Source of the DNA: Laspinema olomoucense D3b
Lineage (GTDB): Bacteria; Cyanobacteriota; Cyanobacteriia; Cyanobacteriales; Laspinemataceae
DNA: 64,000 bases
NCBI RefSeq assembly: GCF_025370785.1
Contig: NZ_JAMXFA010000027.1
Location: 32,112-96,111, forward strand
Direction of reading: 5' to 3'
Shown: one piece after another, positions 16,231-25,115 of the stretch
Layout: the number at the start of each line of letters is the position of its first letter
How positions within the stretch are numbered: the first letter of the stretch is position 1
Program-made: the position numbers and the translations under genes
The notes under the pieces: model-generated
Database searches by the model: none
What the model saw: the letters and a program-made list of their open reading frames with translations, nothing else
What the model was told of the DNA's origin: nothing

Positions 16231-18705
16231 TCACTGACTCGCTGATTCGCCGATCAGCATAAAGGCTCCCCAGTCTCTCACATTTGGATAGTCGGGCAGG
16301 GTTGCCAGCATCGCTTGTCGCAAAGCTACCGCCCGATCGCCGGTTTGGGGGAGAACCCGATAAAACTCCTCCATCAATTGTGCGGTCGCCTGATCGTCCG
16401 CTTGCCATAAGGAGACGATGACACTTTCGGCACCGGCACCGATTACGGCGCGAGATAATCCAATAATGCCATCGCCGGTGATGCTTCCTCCACCTGTACT
16501 GCAAGCACTCAATACCACTAAATCCGCATTCAACTCCAACCCGATAATTTCTTCAGAAGTGAGCAATCCGTCATCGCGATCGCTCGGTGCTAAGGCGATC
16601 GCCCCCAACAAACCCGACTCGCTAAAATCATCCAGTAACCCGTGGGTTGCCAGATGGACGATTCCGGCGGAAGTGATCCGTTCTACTACTGCCGTCTCGG
16701 TTGCCTCACTTCCGATTAATGGTTGAGTGTTTAGCATCGCGGCAATGGCAGTCGCTTCTTGTTCCGCACCGGGTAAATTTTTTAATCCCTCTGGTTCTTC
16801 TCCCGGGTTTCTTTGGAAAATCGGCATCACGGGATTACCGACGACTAAAGCACCTGCGGTTTCCCTGGGGCGATCGCGTTTCGCGATGCGCGCGATTTGT
16901 AGCAATTGAATCCCTGGCGCTGTGAGAATAGTATGTTTTTCGATTAAGTAGCGATCGCTTTCATCAATTAGCGCGGGAAAGGGCACAAAAAATAACTCTT
17001 TGTGAGGAATAAATATTACTTTTTCTTCGGGATTTGTGGGAAGTAAATCCGCAATCGGATTTATCAATAATTCATGCAGCTTTTTCAACTTTCTATTGCT
17101 AACTTGTCCCGGGGAAATGGTGGGGAGCGTTTCCGTGATGGAAGAGCGACTGCCTCGCACCAATGCCGTTAATAAAGGTTCGGGTTGGGCGTCGGTTTCC
17201 TCCCCGACCAAAAACTGGACTAAATTATCTCGAAATCCTTCGAGTAGACTTAAATCCACTTCCCGAAACGCGATTGCACCTGTGGGTTTCACCACCCAAA
17301 TTAACAGAGAAGAATTTTTAGCAGAATTATCGACTACAATGGAATATTCAACCAAAGTCGCATTTTGTTCTGCTGCGACTTGCTGAATGTCTTGAATTGT
17401 GGGGGGAGGAATTTGGCGATCGCTAAATTCTTGCGCCGCTTCTGGCGAAAGTCGTTTGGCAATTAACTCCACAAAAGCCCGAGCGCGACCTCTTTCCGCC
17501 ACAGTTAATGCTTTCTCGGGTTGATTTTGGGCAATTAATGCTTTTTGTAAAATGCTATAAGTGGACTGATATTTATCGAAAATAGAGACTTTATTGAGAT
17601 CGCTTAATCCCGGACGTAAGGATTCTAAAACATCTATTCCTGCATATAATGTTTCCGTAGCCTCGGGAAGTTTTCCTGCTTCAAATAAGGCCAATCCTTT
17701 GTTCTGGAGCGTCACAGCCATGCCTGCTCGATTGCCGATATTTTCCCGAATCTCTAAGGCGCGTTCATAGAATTCTAAGGCTTGAGAATATTCCCCCATC
17801 CGGCGATGAACTGACCCCAAATTGTTGAAGGCTTGTCCGATAGAATCTAAGTCTCCTAGTTCCCTCATCACGGCTAATCCTTGCTGATAGGCTTGAATGG
17901 CTTGGGGATAATCGGCTAATTTTTCATAAATTGCGCCGATATTAATCCAGGTTTGACCGATTCCGAGGGTATCTTGGACTTCGGTGGCGATCGCTAAACT
18001 TTTTTGGTAAAATTCTAAGGATTGGGACAATTCACCGAGAGCATCATAAGCCGCTCCAATATTTGCAAAAGCGATACCGATCGCCCACTGGTCGCCCTCT
18101 TTTTCAAACAGGGACAGAGCATTCTGGAATGAAGCAAGTGCTTTGTTCGGTTGTCCTAACTGTCTGTAAAGTTCTCCCATATTTGTGAGGATTACCGCTT
18201 CCCCATCCTGTTCCTGCTCCCCTTGAACAATTGGCAAAGCTTGCTGATAAAAATCGAGCGCTTGGGGATAGTCGCCTAGAGATTGATAAACGGCACCGAA
18301 ATTGACGAGAGTTTGTGCAATTCCCGAGCGATCGTTAATTTGTTGGCGCAGGGTAAATGCTTGGTTTAAAAATTGCAACGCTTGGGGATAGTCGCCGAGG
18401 ATGCGATAAACGACAGCAATATCATTTAAAATAACCCCTTCAAGTCGGCGATCGCCAACTTGAAGCGCCATTGTTAAAGCGCGATCAAACGTCGCCAGTG
18501 CCTCCTGAAATTCCCCGCGATCGGTCTGTTCATAACCTAGTTCATACAATCGCCGCGCTTCTTGAGCAAGACTTTCTTCCCCCGTTTGTGCCAATACCGG
18601 CAACAGTCCAAGTTGACGGGAAGGAAATTTGATAAACTGGGTTTCATCATTCAACAGAATAAAGCCAACAAGCAAAAGGCAGGACGAGATATTTTTTAGA
18701 CGCAT
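16231..18705 (-). CDS. TPR-CHAT protein (caspase-like peptidase domain)
   Basis: 824 residues from the ATG at 18705, where a signal-like hydrophobic segment begins (LKNISSCLLLVGFILL); an upstream in-frame start at 18789 adds only repeat-like sequence. About seven to eight tetratricopeptide repeats follow (e.g. ALATFDRALTMALQVGDRR, ALDFYQQALPIVQGE), then a C-terminal CHAT domain of the caspase clan. The catalytic pair is intact: His in IVHLATHGLL (codon 16642-16644) and Cys in VVLSACSTGGG (codon 16501-16503), with downstream GLSRAVIGAGAESVIVSLW. TPRs bind partners and CHAT would cleave a target protein when activated. It diverges from the sigma-like gene of the CHAT/CHASE2 cluster with only 76 bp between starts, suggesting a shared control region. 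Confidence 0.85.
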   Translation of the reverse strand: MRLKNISSCLLLVGFILLNDETQFIKFPSRQLGLLPVLAQTGEESLAQEARRLYELGYEQTDRGEFQEALATFDRALTMALQVGDRRLEGVILNDIAVVYRILGDYPQALQFLNQAFTLRQQINDRSGIAQTLVNFGAVYQSLGDYPQALDFYQQALPIVQGEQEQDGEAVILTNMGELYRQLGQPNKALASFQNALSLFEKEGDQWAIGIAFANIGAAYDALGELSQSLEFYQKSLAIATEVQDTLGIGQTWINIGAIYEKLADYPQAIQAYQQGLAVMRELGDLDSIGQAFNNLGSVHRRMGEYSQALEFYERALEIRENIGNRAGMAVTLQNKGLALFEAGKLPEATETLYAGIDVLESLRPGLSDLNKVSIFDKYQSTYSILQKALIAQNQPEKALTVAERGRARAFVELIAKRLSPEAAQEFSDRQIPPPTIQDIQQVAAEQNATLVEYSIVVDNSAKNSSLLIWVVKPTGAIAFREVDLSLLEGFRDNLVQFLVGEETDAQPEPLLTALVRGSRSSITETLPTISPGQVSNRKLKKLHELLINPIADLLPTNPEEKVIFIPHKELFFVPFPALIDESDRYLIEKHTILTAPGIQLLQIARIAKRDRPRETAGALVVGNPVMPIFQRNPGEEPEGLKNLPGAEQEATAIAAMLNTQPLIGSEATETAVVERITSAGIVHLATHGLLDDFSESGLLGAIALAPSDRDDGLLTSEEIIGLELNADLVVLSACSTGGGSITGDGIIGLSRAVIGAGAESVIVSLWQADDQATAQLMEEFYRVLPQTGDRAVALRQAMLATLPDYPNVRDWGAFMLIGESASQ

Positions 18706-18781
18706 TTTAGTTACAGGAAACAGAGAATAGGGAATAGGGAAAGAAGTAAGAGGAAAACGAACAACAAAGGACAAATGAGCA

Positions 18782-19444
18782 ATGACCAATGACCAACAAC
18801 CAATGACTACCGACCCCCTACAATCCCTGATTGAGGAGACTTGTCGTCACCCTCCCCAAACTGTCGAACGCCAGCGAGGATTGACTCAACTCTACCGGCT
18901 GATTGTCAAATCAGGCAAGCTTTGGCGAGAATATACTCCCTATTATGAAGAAGTGTGGCAACAAACATGGCTGTATTTTTGCCTAAATTTATGTGAAGCA
19001 ACCACCGCCAAAGATAAATACGACCCCGATCGCAGTCTGGTCACTACTTGGCTCAATTTTTACCTCAAGCAGCGACTCAAAGATCGTGCCATCAAAGCGC
19101 AATCCCTGACAAATCAGATGGTTTCAGCATCACAATCTGTCGATGATGACGACACCCTCACGTTTTTGGATAGGTTTGAGGCTCCTCGGGATATCCCCCC
19201 GATCCTGCAAGGGACCCGCGAGTGGGTGGAAACTGACCCCGATGGGGAATTGCAGCGGATCCACATTCGAGGTCGAAAAGATGTCACCTGTCAAGTGTTA
19301 ATTCGGCGACGTTTACCCCCAGAAACCTCCTGGGAGGAACTTTCCGTAGAATTCAAATTGCCGGTTTCGACCCTCAGCACCTTTTATCAGCGCAAGTGTA
19401 TGCCGCAATTGCGTAAATTTGGCGAATCCGAAGGATATCTATGA
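18782..19444 (+). CDS. Sigma-70-like protein of the CHAT/CHASE2 cluster
   Basis: 220 residues, a divergent sigma-70 family protein of a cyanobacterial type. The region-2-like segment is YYEEVWQQTWLYFCLNLCE with RSLVTTWLNFYLKQRLKDR; the C-terminus has a region-4-like helix-turn-helix (SWEELSVEFKLPVSTLSTFY). The first residues (MTNDQQPMTTD) are encoded by ATGACCAA-type heptamer repeats, so the true start is within or just after the repeat; ATG 18803 is an alternative. First gene of a rightward series leading to DUF1822, a four-helix-bundle protein, CHASE2-CHAT and DUF928. Likely a regulator of that cluster; promoter specificity unknown. Confidence 0.72.
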   Translation: MTNDQQPMTTDPLQSLIEETCRHPPQTVERQRGLTQLYRLIVKSGKLWREYTPYYEEVWQQTWLYFCLNLCEATTAKDKYDPDRSLVTTWLNFYLKQRLKDRAIKAQSLTNQMVSASQSVDDDDTLTFLDRFEAPRDIPPILQGTREWVETDPDGELQRIHIRGRKDVTCQVLIRRRLPPETSWEELSVEFKLPVSTLSTFYQRKCMPQLRKFGESEGYL

Positions 19445-19467
19445 AGGAGGAGAGGGGATTTGTCGGT

Positions 19468-19612
19468 GGTCATTGGTCATTGGTCATTGGTCATTGGTCA
19501 TTGGTCATTGGTCATTGGTCATTGGTCATTGGTCATTGGTCATTGGTCAAATCACAAAGGACAAATAACAAAGGACAAATAACAAAGGACAAATCACAAA
19601 GGACAACTGACA
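19468..19612. repeat. Heptamer repeat array (GGTCATT)11.7 followed by GGACAAA-type heptamers
   Basis: 19468-19549 is an uninterrupted run of the 7-bp unit GGTCATT (82 bp). It is followed by alternating GGACAAA / TAACAAA heptamers to 19612, ending at the DUF1822 start codon. This is a short tandemly repeated repetitive sequence of the kind known in filamentous cyanobacteria. It fills nearly the whole gap between two genes. Confidence 0.93.
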
Positions 19613-19613
19613 A

Positions 19614-20561
19614 ATGATGACTAATCTTACCATACCGATGTTGATTGCTAGAACTTCCCGCCGCCTTGCGAAGCAGTTTGCACTTGAACAACCAAATCGA
19701 CAGAAAGCTGAACAAGTTTATTTTAATACTTTGGCTATTTGCGTGGTGAAGGATTATTTGGAATGGATGGGAATTGCTACCGAAGTGAGTGCGGCAGAAA
19801 GTTGGAATGCGATCGCTCGTTTAGGAAGCAATGTTGCTGATTTACCCGTGACGGGATTGGGACGGATCGAATGTCGTCCCATGCGAGAACATGAGCCAAA
19901 TTGTCACATTCCCCCGGAAGTTTGGTGCGATCGCATTGGGTATGTGGTGGTACAAATCCAAGACTCCCTGAAAGAAGCAACTATTTTGGGATTCATCAAC
20001 CGGATTGATTCCCAACAGTTCCCTCTGAATCAGTTACAACCCATTGAAACTTTGCTGACAACCTTGGCAGAGTTGCGCCTTGGGGTTTCCTCTAACAATG
20101 CGATCGCCTCCCAATCTCCTGTGGTGTTACTCAGTCAATGGTTGCAAGGTTCCTTTGCCGAGTCATGGCAATCATTTCAAACCATTTTTGGAGAAGAAAC
20201 ACTCGCTTATCATTTCCGAAATTCTCCCCGCGAAGGGGATGGGGGAGTGGAACGCGCAACACTGATAGACTTAGAAATGCAGTTTGCCACCCAAGTGGTG
20301 GTGTTGTTGGTGGCACTCACCCCCGAAGGCGATCGCATTGCCGTGAGAGTCCGACTCTATCCCCCCGATGGAGAAACTTATTTACCGCCAAATTTGAGAT
20401 TGGCATTGCTATCGCCGGAGGGGGAGGTTCTCCAAGACGTGCGATCGCGCCGCCAGGATAACTACATCCAACTTCCCCGCTTTACGGGTGAACCCGGGGA
20501 ACGGTTTTCTATCCAAGTTGCGCTAGAAAATGCCACAATTGTTGAACAGTTTGAAATATAG
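19614..20561 (+). CDS. DUF1822 family protein
   Basis: 315 residues, soluble. Family features: N-terminal IPMLIARTSRRLAKQFALEQ, then KAEQVYFNTLAICVVKDYLEWMGI, a WNAIARLGSNVADLPVTGLGRIECRPM block and PPEVWCDRIGYVVVQI. The C-terminal half has beta strands ending VALENATIVEQFEI. The start lies in the heptamer repeat (ATGATGACTAAT); an internal ATG at 19638 is possible. DUF1822 genes are found only in cyanobacteria as far as I know and typically occur with CHAT, CHASE2 and DUF928 genes, as here. Function unknown; probably part of the same signalling or proteolysis system. Confidence 0.78.
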   Translation: MMTNLTIPMLIARTSRRLAKQFALEQPNRQKAEQVYFNTLAICVVKDYLEWMGIATEVSAAESWNAIARLGSNVADLPVTGLGRIECRPMREHEPNCHIPPEVWCDRIGYVVVQIQDSLKEATILGFINRIDSQQFPLNQLQPIETLLTTLAELRLGVSSNNAIASQSPVVLLSQWLQGSFAESWQSFQTIFGEETLAYHFRNSPREGDGGVERATLIDLEMQFATQVVVLLVALTPEGDRIAVRVRLYPPDGETYLPPNLRLALLSPEGEVLQDVRSRRQDNYIQLPRFTGEPGERFSIQVALENATIVEQFEI

Positions 20562-20740
20562 TCATTTGTCATTTGTCATTTGTCATTTGCCAGATAAAGA
20601 GAAGGGAAAAAAGAGAAGAGATAAGCAAATGAGCAGAAATAACCTTTAAACTGATGAAATTGAGCTATAAGGCCCTTTTAACCAATAATCAAGTCCCACT
20701 AATCCGTCACTAACAACCAATGACCAAGGACCAATAACCA

Positions 20741-21127
20741 ATGACCCACAACAAAAAAAACACAGACTTCAAAAACTTGCACGTTTATCAGTTATCAGCA
20801 GAACTAGCGGATTTAATTTGGGATATTGTTAGGGAATGGGATACCTTCGCTAAAAATACCATTGGTCAACAAATCGTTCGTTCTGCTGATAGTATAGGAG
20901 CTAATATTGCCGAAGGATGTGGTCGAGGTAGTTTCCAGGACAATCGACGTTTTGTCAAAATTGCCCGAGGATCTTTGAATGAAACAAGGCACTGGTTGAC
21001 AAGAGCAGCTAAAAGACAACTGCTTACTGAAGAACAAATTAACCAGATTAAACCAATAGTACATGAATTAGCCCCCAAGTTGAACGCTTATCTCAACTCA
21101 ATAGGCTCCCAAAAAAGTGATGATTAG
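20741..21127 (+). CDS. Four-helix-bundle protein (S23 / rRNA intervening-sequence type)
   Basis: 128 residues with the full family pattern: FKNLHVYQLSAELADLIWDI, then QIVRSADSIGANIAEGCGRGS, RRFVKIARGSLNETRHWLTRA and a last helix LAPKLNAYLNSI. Members form homopentamers and are found encoded in rRNA intervening sequences or as stand-alone genes, often near mobile DNA; their biochemical role is unclear. Its start codon is in heptamer-type sequence and repeats flank it on both sides, so it looks inserted between DUF1822 and CHASE2-CHAT rather than an original member of the cluster. Confidence 0.85.
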   Translation: MTHNKKNTDFKNLHVYQLSAELADLIWDIVREWDTFAKNTIGQQIVRSADSIGANIAEGCGRGSFQDNRRFVKIARGSLNETRHWLTRAAKRQLLTEEQINQIKPIVHELAPKLNAYLNSIGSQKSDD

Positions 21128-21130
21128 ACC

Positions 21131-21318
21131 CTTGGTCATTGGTTGTTGGTTGTTGGTCATTTGTCCTTTGTCCTTTGTCATTTGGATTAATGACCAACCA
21201 ACAACAACCAATGACCAACAACCAATGACCAACAACCAACAACCAACAACCAATGACCAACAACCAACAACCAATGACCAACAACCAATGACTAATGACA
21301 AAGGACAAAGGACAAATA
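21131..21318. repeat. Mixed heptamer repeat region
   Basis: About 190 bp of 7-bp units, first TTGGTCA / TTGGTTG / TTTGTCC, then the complementary series TGACCAA / CAACCAA / GGACAAA. The two halves are inverted relative to each other and could form a long hairpin centred near 21185. The start codon of the CHASE2-CHAT gene is inside it. Confidence 0.9.
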
Positions 21319-23619
21319 ACAGTCGTTATCAATCTGGGATATGGCAATTTGCTCAGTGGTTTCCCCAACGTTACCGCGCTACTTTGGGAACCGGAAAATC
21401 CGCGTCCCCTGAAATTTATCGGTGCTTTACCTCCTGCGACTGAATTAGACGCGATTTATAGGCGATGGCAACTGATTTATCACGCACTTTATCGTACTCC
21501 CGGATGGCGTCCTCGCATCAAAATCGACCGGGAAGATATTACTAATGTTTCTCAAGTGGAGTTTGCGGATATTTGCGTTCAATATGTGCAACTGATTGAT
21601 GAATGGTTGAATGCGGAGGAATTTAGAAATATCGATCGCCAGTTGAGATCGCATCTTCACCATTCCGATGAAATCCAAGTGATTCTGGAAACCGATGACG
21701 ATCGCCTGCGTCATTTACCCTGGCATTTCTGGAAGTTTTTGTCCGATTATCCCAAAGCAGAACTCGCGTTAAGTGCTCCTCAATATCAACGGGTGGAAAA
21801 ATCTCATCGCCGAGAGCAAATGAGAATTTTAGCGATTTTGGGAGATAGTAACGGCATCGATATCGCACGAGATCGCTCTACTTTATTGGAACTTTCCGAC
21901 GCGGAAACGGTTTTTTTGGTGGAACCTTCCCGGCAGGAGGTTGATGAACAGTTGTGGGACGATCGCGGGTGGGATATTTTATTTTTTGCGGGTCATAGTG
22001 AAAGTCAAGAAGAGGGAACCCGAGGGTTAGTTGCTATCAATCCCCGCGATAAATTGGGTATTTATCATCTAAAATTGGCCCTGAAAACAGCAATTGCTCG
22101 CGGATTGCAGTTGGCTATTTTTAATTCTTGCGATGGATTGGGATTAGCGAAAGAACTGGCCGATTTACAGATTCCTCACATTATTGTTATGCGAGAATCG
22201 GTTGCCGATGGGGTGGCGCACCTATTTTTGGTAAATTTTGTTAAAGCGTTTTCTAGCGGTTCTTCCTTTTATTTAGCAGTGCGACAAGCGCGGGAACGGT
22301 TGCAAGGATTAGAAGATCAATTTCCTTGTGCGAGTTGGTTGCCAGTGATCTGTCAAAATCCTGCCGAAGTTCCAATGCAGTGGCGATCGCCACCTGTAGT
22401 AGAAACTCAGCAATCCTCTAAAGTTCGCGATCGCTGGGTGGGAGTCATCCCTTTGGCAGTCACCTTGATTCTGCTTCTGATCCGCCAGTTGGGACTATTG
22501 GAGGGATGGGAACTGAAAGCGTATGACCACTTCATGCGATCGCGTCCATCCGAACCCCTAGACTCCCGGATTTTAATCGTAGAAATTACCGAATCAGACG
22601 TACAATCGAAGGAAGAATATCCAATTTCCGATGCCACATTAACCCAATTGTTGCAAAAATTAGAACTGCATCAACCGCGAGCAGTCGGTTTAACCCTGTA
22701 TCGCGATTTACCCGTTCCTCCGGGTCATGCGGAATTAAGGGTTCAGATGCAGCAGCAATCGAATCTGGTGGCAGTCTGTAGCTTTGACAAATCCTATGGA
22801 GGACCAGTGCGATCGCCAGTGGGAATCCCCACCAACCAATTAGGATTTGATGATGTACTTATCGATCCTGATGGAGTATTGCGCCGTCATCTCTTGTTTA
22901 TGAGTACCACCTCGGAATGTAACACTGGCTTTTCCTTGAGCTTTCAATTAGCCCAAAAATATCTGGCTGCGGAGAAGATTTTCCCCAACAATCAAGGAAT
23001 TAAAGACAACCCATTGCACCTAGGTAAAGCAATTTTAAATCCCCTGGAACTGAATAGCGGAGGATACAAAACCCTCCCCCAGGGAGGCTGGTATGGGATG
23101 TTAAATTATCGTTCTTTTCCCATCGCTCAAACTCTCACCCTAACGGAAGTCTTAAATGGAGAATTTAACCCCAATTTGGTGAAAGACCGAATTGTCCTCA
23201 TTGGGTTGACCAGTAAAGTCAACGCTAAAGCTTTTTTCACCCCCTACGGCGTCGGAAAATCTCCCTCGGAAAAAGTACCTGGCGTGATGATCCAAGCACA
23301 GAAAGTGAGTGAGATCCTCAGTGCAGCATTGGATGGACGTCCGATGATTAAAGTATGGAGTGGGTGGGGAGAAGTGATCTGGATTGGACTGTGGTCAGGG
23401 GTAGGAAGTGCGATCGCCTGGTGCATTCGAGGGAGACTCCGCAGAGTCAGTGCCATCCCCCTGGCGATCGCATTTCTCTATCTCCTCTGCTATCTGCTAT
23501 TCCTCCAAAGCACCTGGGTTCCCCTCATCCCCCCAGCATTGGCATTAGTCATTGGTCATTTGTCATTGGTCCTTGGTCCTTTGAGAAGGAACAAGGGACA
23601 AGGGACCAATGACAATTGA
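21295..23619 (+). CDS. CHAT-CHASE2 membrane protein
   Basis: 774 residues. The N-terminal half is a CHAT (caspase-like) domain with its catalytic pair intact: His234 in ILFFAGHSES (codon 21994-21996) and Cys279 in AIFNSCDGLG (codon 22129-22131). A transmembrane helix (GVIPLAVTLILLLIRQLGLL) leads to a CHASE2 sensor domain on the outside (YDHFMRSRPSEPLDSRILIV, GLTLYRDLPVPPGH, KDRIVLIGLTSKV), then C-terminal membrane helices (IWIGLWSGVGSAIAWCI; LAIAFLYLLCYLLFL). The arrangement suggests an extracytoplasmic signal gating a cytoplasmic protease. Both ends are repeat-encoded: the start (MTKDKGQ) and the last 20 or so residues (LVIGHLSLVLGPL and beyond) come from heptamers. The domain order is known in cyanobacteria; ligand and target are unknown. 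Confidence 0.86.
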   Translation: MTKDKGQITVVINLGYGNLLSGFPNVTALLWEPENPRPLKFIGALPPATELDAIYRRWQLIYHALYRTPGWRPRIKIDREDITNVSQVEFADICVQYVQLIDEWLNAEEFRNIDRQLRSHLHHSDEIQVILETDDDRLRHLPWHFWKFLSDYPKAELALSAPQYQRVEKSHRREQMRILAILGDSNGIDIARDRSTLLELSDAETVFLVEPSRQEVDEQLWDDRGWDILFFAGHSESQEEGTRGLVAINPRDKLGIYHLKLALKTAIARGLQLAIFNSCDGLGLAKELADLQIPHIIVMRESVADGVAHLFLVNFVKAFSSGSSFYLAVRQARERLQGLEDQFPCASWLPVICQNPAEVPMQWRSPPVVETQQSSKVRDRWVGVIPLAVTLILLLIRQLGLLEGWELKAYDHFMRSRPSEPLDSRILIVEITESDVQSKEEYPISDATLTQLLQKLELHQPRAVGLTLYRDLPVPPGHAELRVQMQQQSNLVAVCSFDKSYGGPVRSPVGIPTNQLGFDDVLIDPDGVLRRHLLFMSTTSECNTGFSLSFQLAQKYLAAEKIFPNNQGIKDNPLHLGKAILNPLELNSGGYKTLPQGGWYGMLNYRSFPIAQTLTLTEVLNGEFNPNLVKDRIVLIGLTSKVNAKAFFTPYGVGKSPSEKVPGVMIQAQKVSEILSAALDGRPMIKVWSGWGEVIWIGLWSGVGSAIAWCIRGRLRRVSAIPLAIAFLYLLCYLLFLQSTWVPLIPPALALVIGHLSLVLGPLRRNKGQGTNDN

Positions 23620-23724
23620 CAAGGGACAAGAGACAAACAACAAGGGACCAATGACAATTGACAAGGGACAAGAGACAAACAACAAGGGACCAATGACAAA
23701 TGACAAATGACAACTGACAAATGA
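23547..23724. repeat. Heptamer repeats with 42-bp higher-order duplication
   Basis: Units of type TGTCATT, TGGTCCT, then GGACAAG, GACAATT, ATGACAA. Within it a block of about 42 bp starting ACCAATGACAATTGACAAGG is repeated exactly (from about 23604 and 23646). The region overlaps the 3' end of the CHASE2-CHAT gene and supplies its stop codon. Confidence 0.88.
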
Positions 23725-23796
23725 CAACTTTGCGTAAATTTATCCCCAAACTGCGATAGGTAAACAGAATGTCAACCTGTATGGAGGAGTAGAACC

Positions 23797-24591
23797 TTGT
23801 CACATCCTTTGGGGAAACCATCGAACCCGGCCAAATTGCCGATCGCGATCGGTCTGATTGTCTTCACCGGCATCGTACCCGTCACGAGAGTTTACGGCAC
23901 ATCTGGCAGTGAATTACGCCAGGATCTTCGTCAAGTGCCATCACCCAACGCGGCGATCGCCACCGTATTTGAACCCCCCGATCCTGACCCACCAGAGGAT
24001 CGCGAAGGTTCTGGGAGTCGCACCTCATGTCCGCCAGTGGATAAACCCTTGACCGGATTAATCGCTTCTCAAGTCAATTATACTCTCTCGGGACATCCCA
24101 CATTCTGGTTCTACGTGCCGTATCCGTCCAGTCTGGCGCGTGAGGTAGAGTTCGTCCTTCTGGATGAAGAAGAAACCGAAGTCTACAAAACCGTCGTCCC
24201 GATTTCCGATACCCCAGGGATTGTCAGTTTCCGCTTACCGGAAAACATTCCTGCCTTAGAAGTCGGCAAACAATACTTGTGGCAATTCTCCTATCGATGC
24301 AATCCCAGAATTCGTGCCGAAGATGACTATATAGAAGGAATGGTCCAACGAATTGCAGCAGATAGCACACTCATCAGTCAGCTAGAAGCTGCAACAACAC
24401 CGATGCAGCGCGTGGAACTCTATGCAGCGAATGGGTTGTGGCATGAAACCCTCACAACCCTTGCGGAACTTCGCCGGGATAATCCAGGGAATGCAGAAAT
24501 TGCCGCTGAATGGACGGAACTTCTCGAATCCATTGGATTGGGTCATCTAGCCAATGAGGCGATCGGGGGGTGTTGTCGTCCCTTGCAGTAG
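23797..24591 (+). CDS. DUF928 family secreted protein
   Basis: 264 residues. TTG start at 23797 is chosen because a strong Shine-Dalgarno GGAGGAG (23783-23789) stands seven bases upstream and a signal sequence follows (LPIAIGLIVFTGIVPVTRVYG). The DUF928 domain shows LTGLIASQVNYTLSGHPTFW, FYVPYPSSLAREVEFVLLDE, PGIVSFRLPENIPALEVGKQ and YLWQFSYRC, a beta-rich fold, followed by a helical tail with LYAANGLWHETLTTLAELRR. Exported or periplasmic. DUF928 genes commonly accompany CHASE2/CHAT genes in cyanobacteria, so it may interact with the CHASE2 sensor; that is inference. Confidence 0.8.
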   Translation: MSHPLGKPSNPAKLPIAIGLIVFTGIVPVTRVYGTSGSELRQDLRQVPSPNAAIATVFEPPDPDPPEDREGSGSRTSCPPVDKPLTGLIASQVNYTLSGHPTFWFYVPYPSSLAREVEFVLLDEEETEVYKTVVPISDTPGIVSFRLPENIPALEVGKQYLWQFSYRCNPRIRAEDDYIEGMVQRIAADSTLISQLEAATTPMQRVELYAANGLWHETLTTLAELRRDNPGNAEIAAEWTELLESIGLGHLANEAIGGCCRPLQ

Positions 24592-25115
24592 GGATTAGTC
24601 ATTGGTCCTTGGTCATTTGTCCAGGGACCCGTGACCAGTGACCAGGGACCCGTGAACAATGACCAAAAACTTTTTTTCCCAATTTGCGTAAAAGTTGTCC
24701 GCTACAACGATAAGTAAGTGTAACCCGCGATTTCAGGAGTTCTACTGATTGTCAAGCTACGGATTGGTGCGCGATCGGGCCTTGCCATCCCTGGGGAGCC
24801 AATATGGATCCCTCATCTGTCAACAAAATCCAGTAAAAATACTGATGCCGGGAAACATTAGAAAGGCTTTAATTGGTAATTAGCAAAACTTATTATTGAC
24901 GATAAAAAGCGATCGAAGTTCCCAGAGCCTCAAACTCATTTAGCCACCCCTAGCCAGGAGTACCCCTTGTGCCGATCCTGTAAATCATCGTTATAAAGTT
25001 ATGAAATCGCTGGAAAAAACTCCCCGGTAATTCAACAGCAATGATTTTGCTGGATATCCACAGCTATGCCATAGACTTGCTATTCACCTCAAAGGAAATA
25101 AGGATAAAGACTTTC
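24592..25115. other. Intergenic region with heptamer remnants
   Basis: Degenerate heptamers (TTGGTCC, GTGACCA, GGGACCC) occupy 24595-24664. The remainder is AT-rich, holds HIP1-like sites and the promoter region for the helicase gene, and has no recognisable gene. Confidence 0.5.

Noticed and set aside
21093..21443. Open frames on both strands through the heptamer arrays
   Set aside because: Repetitive translations of 7-bp units without any domain.
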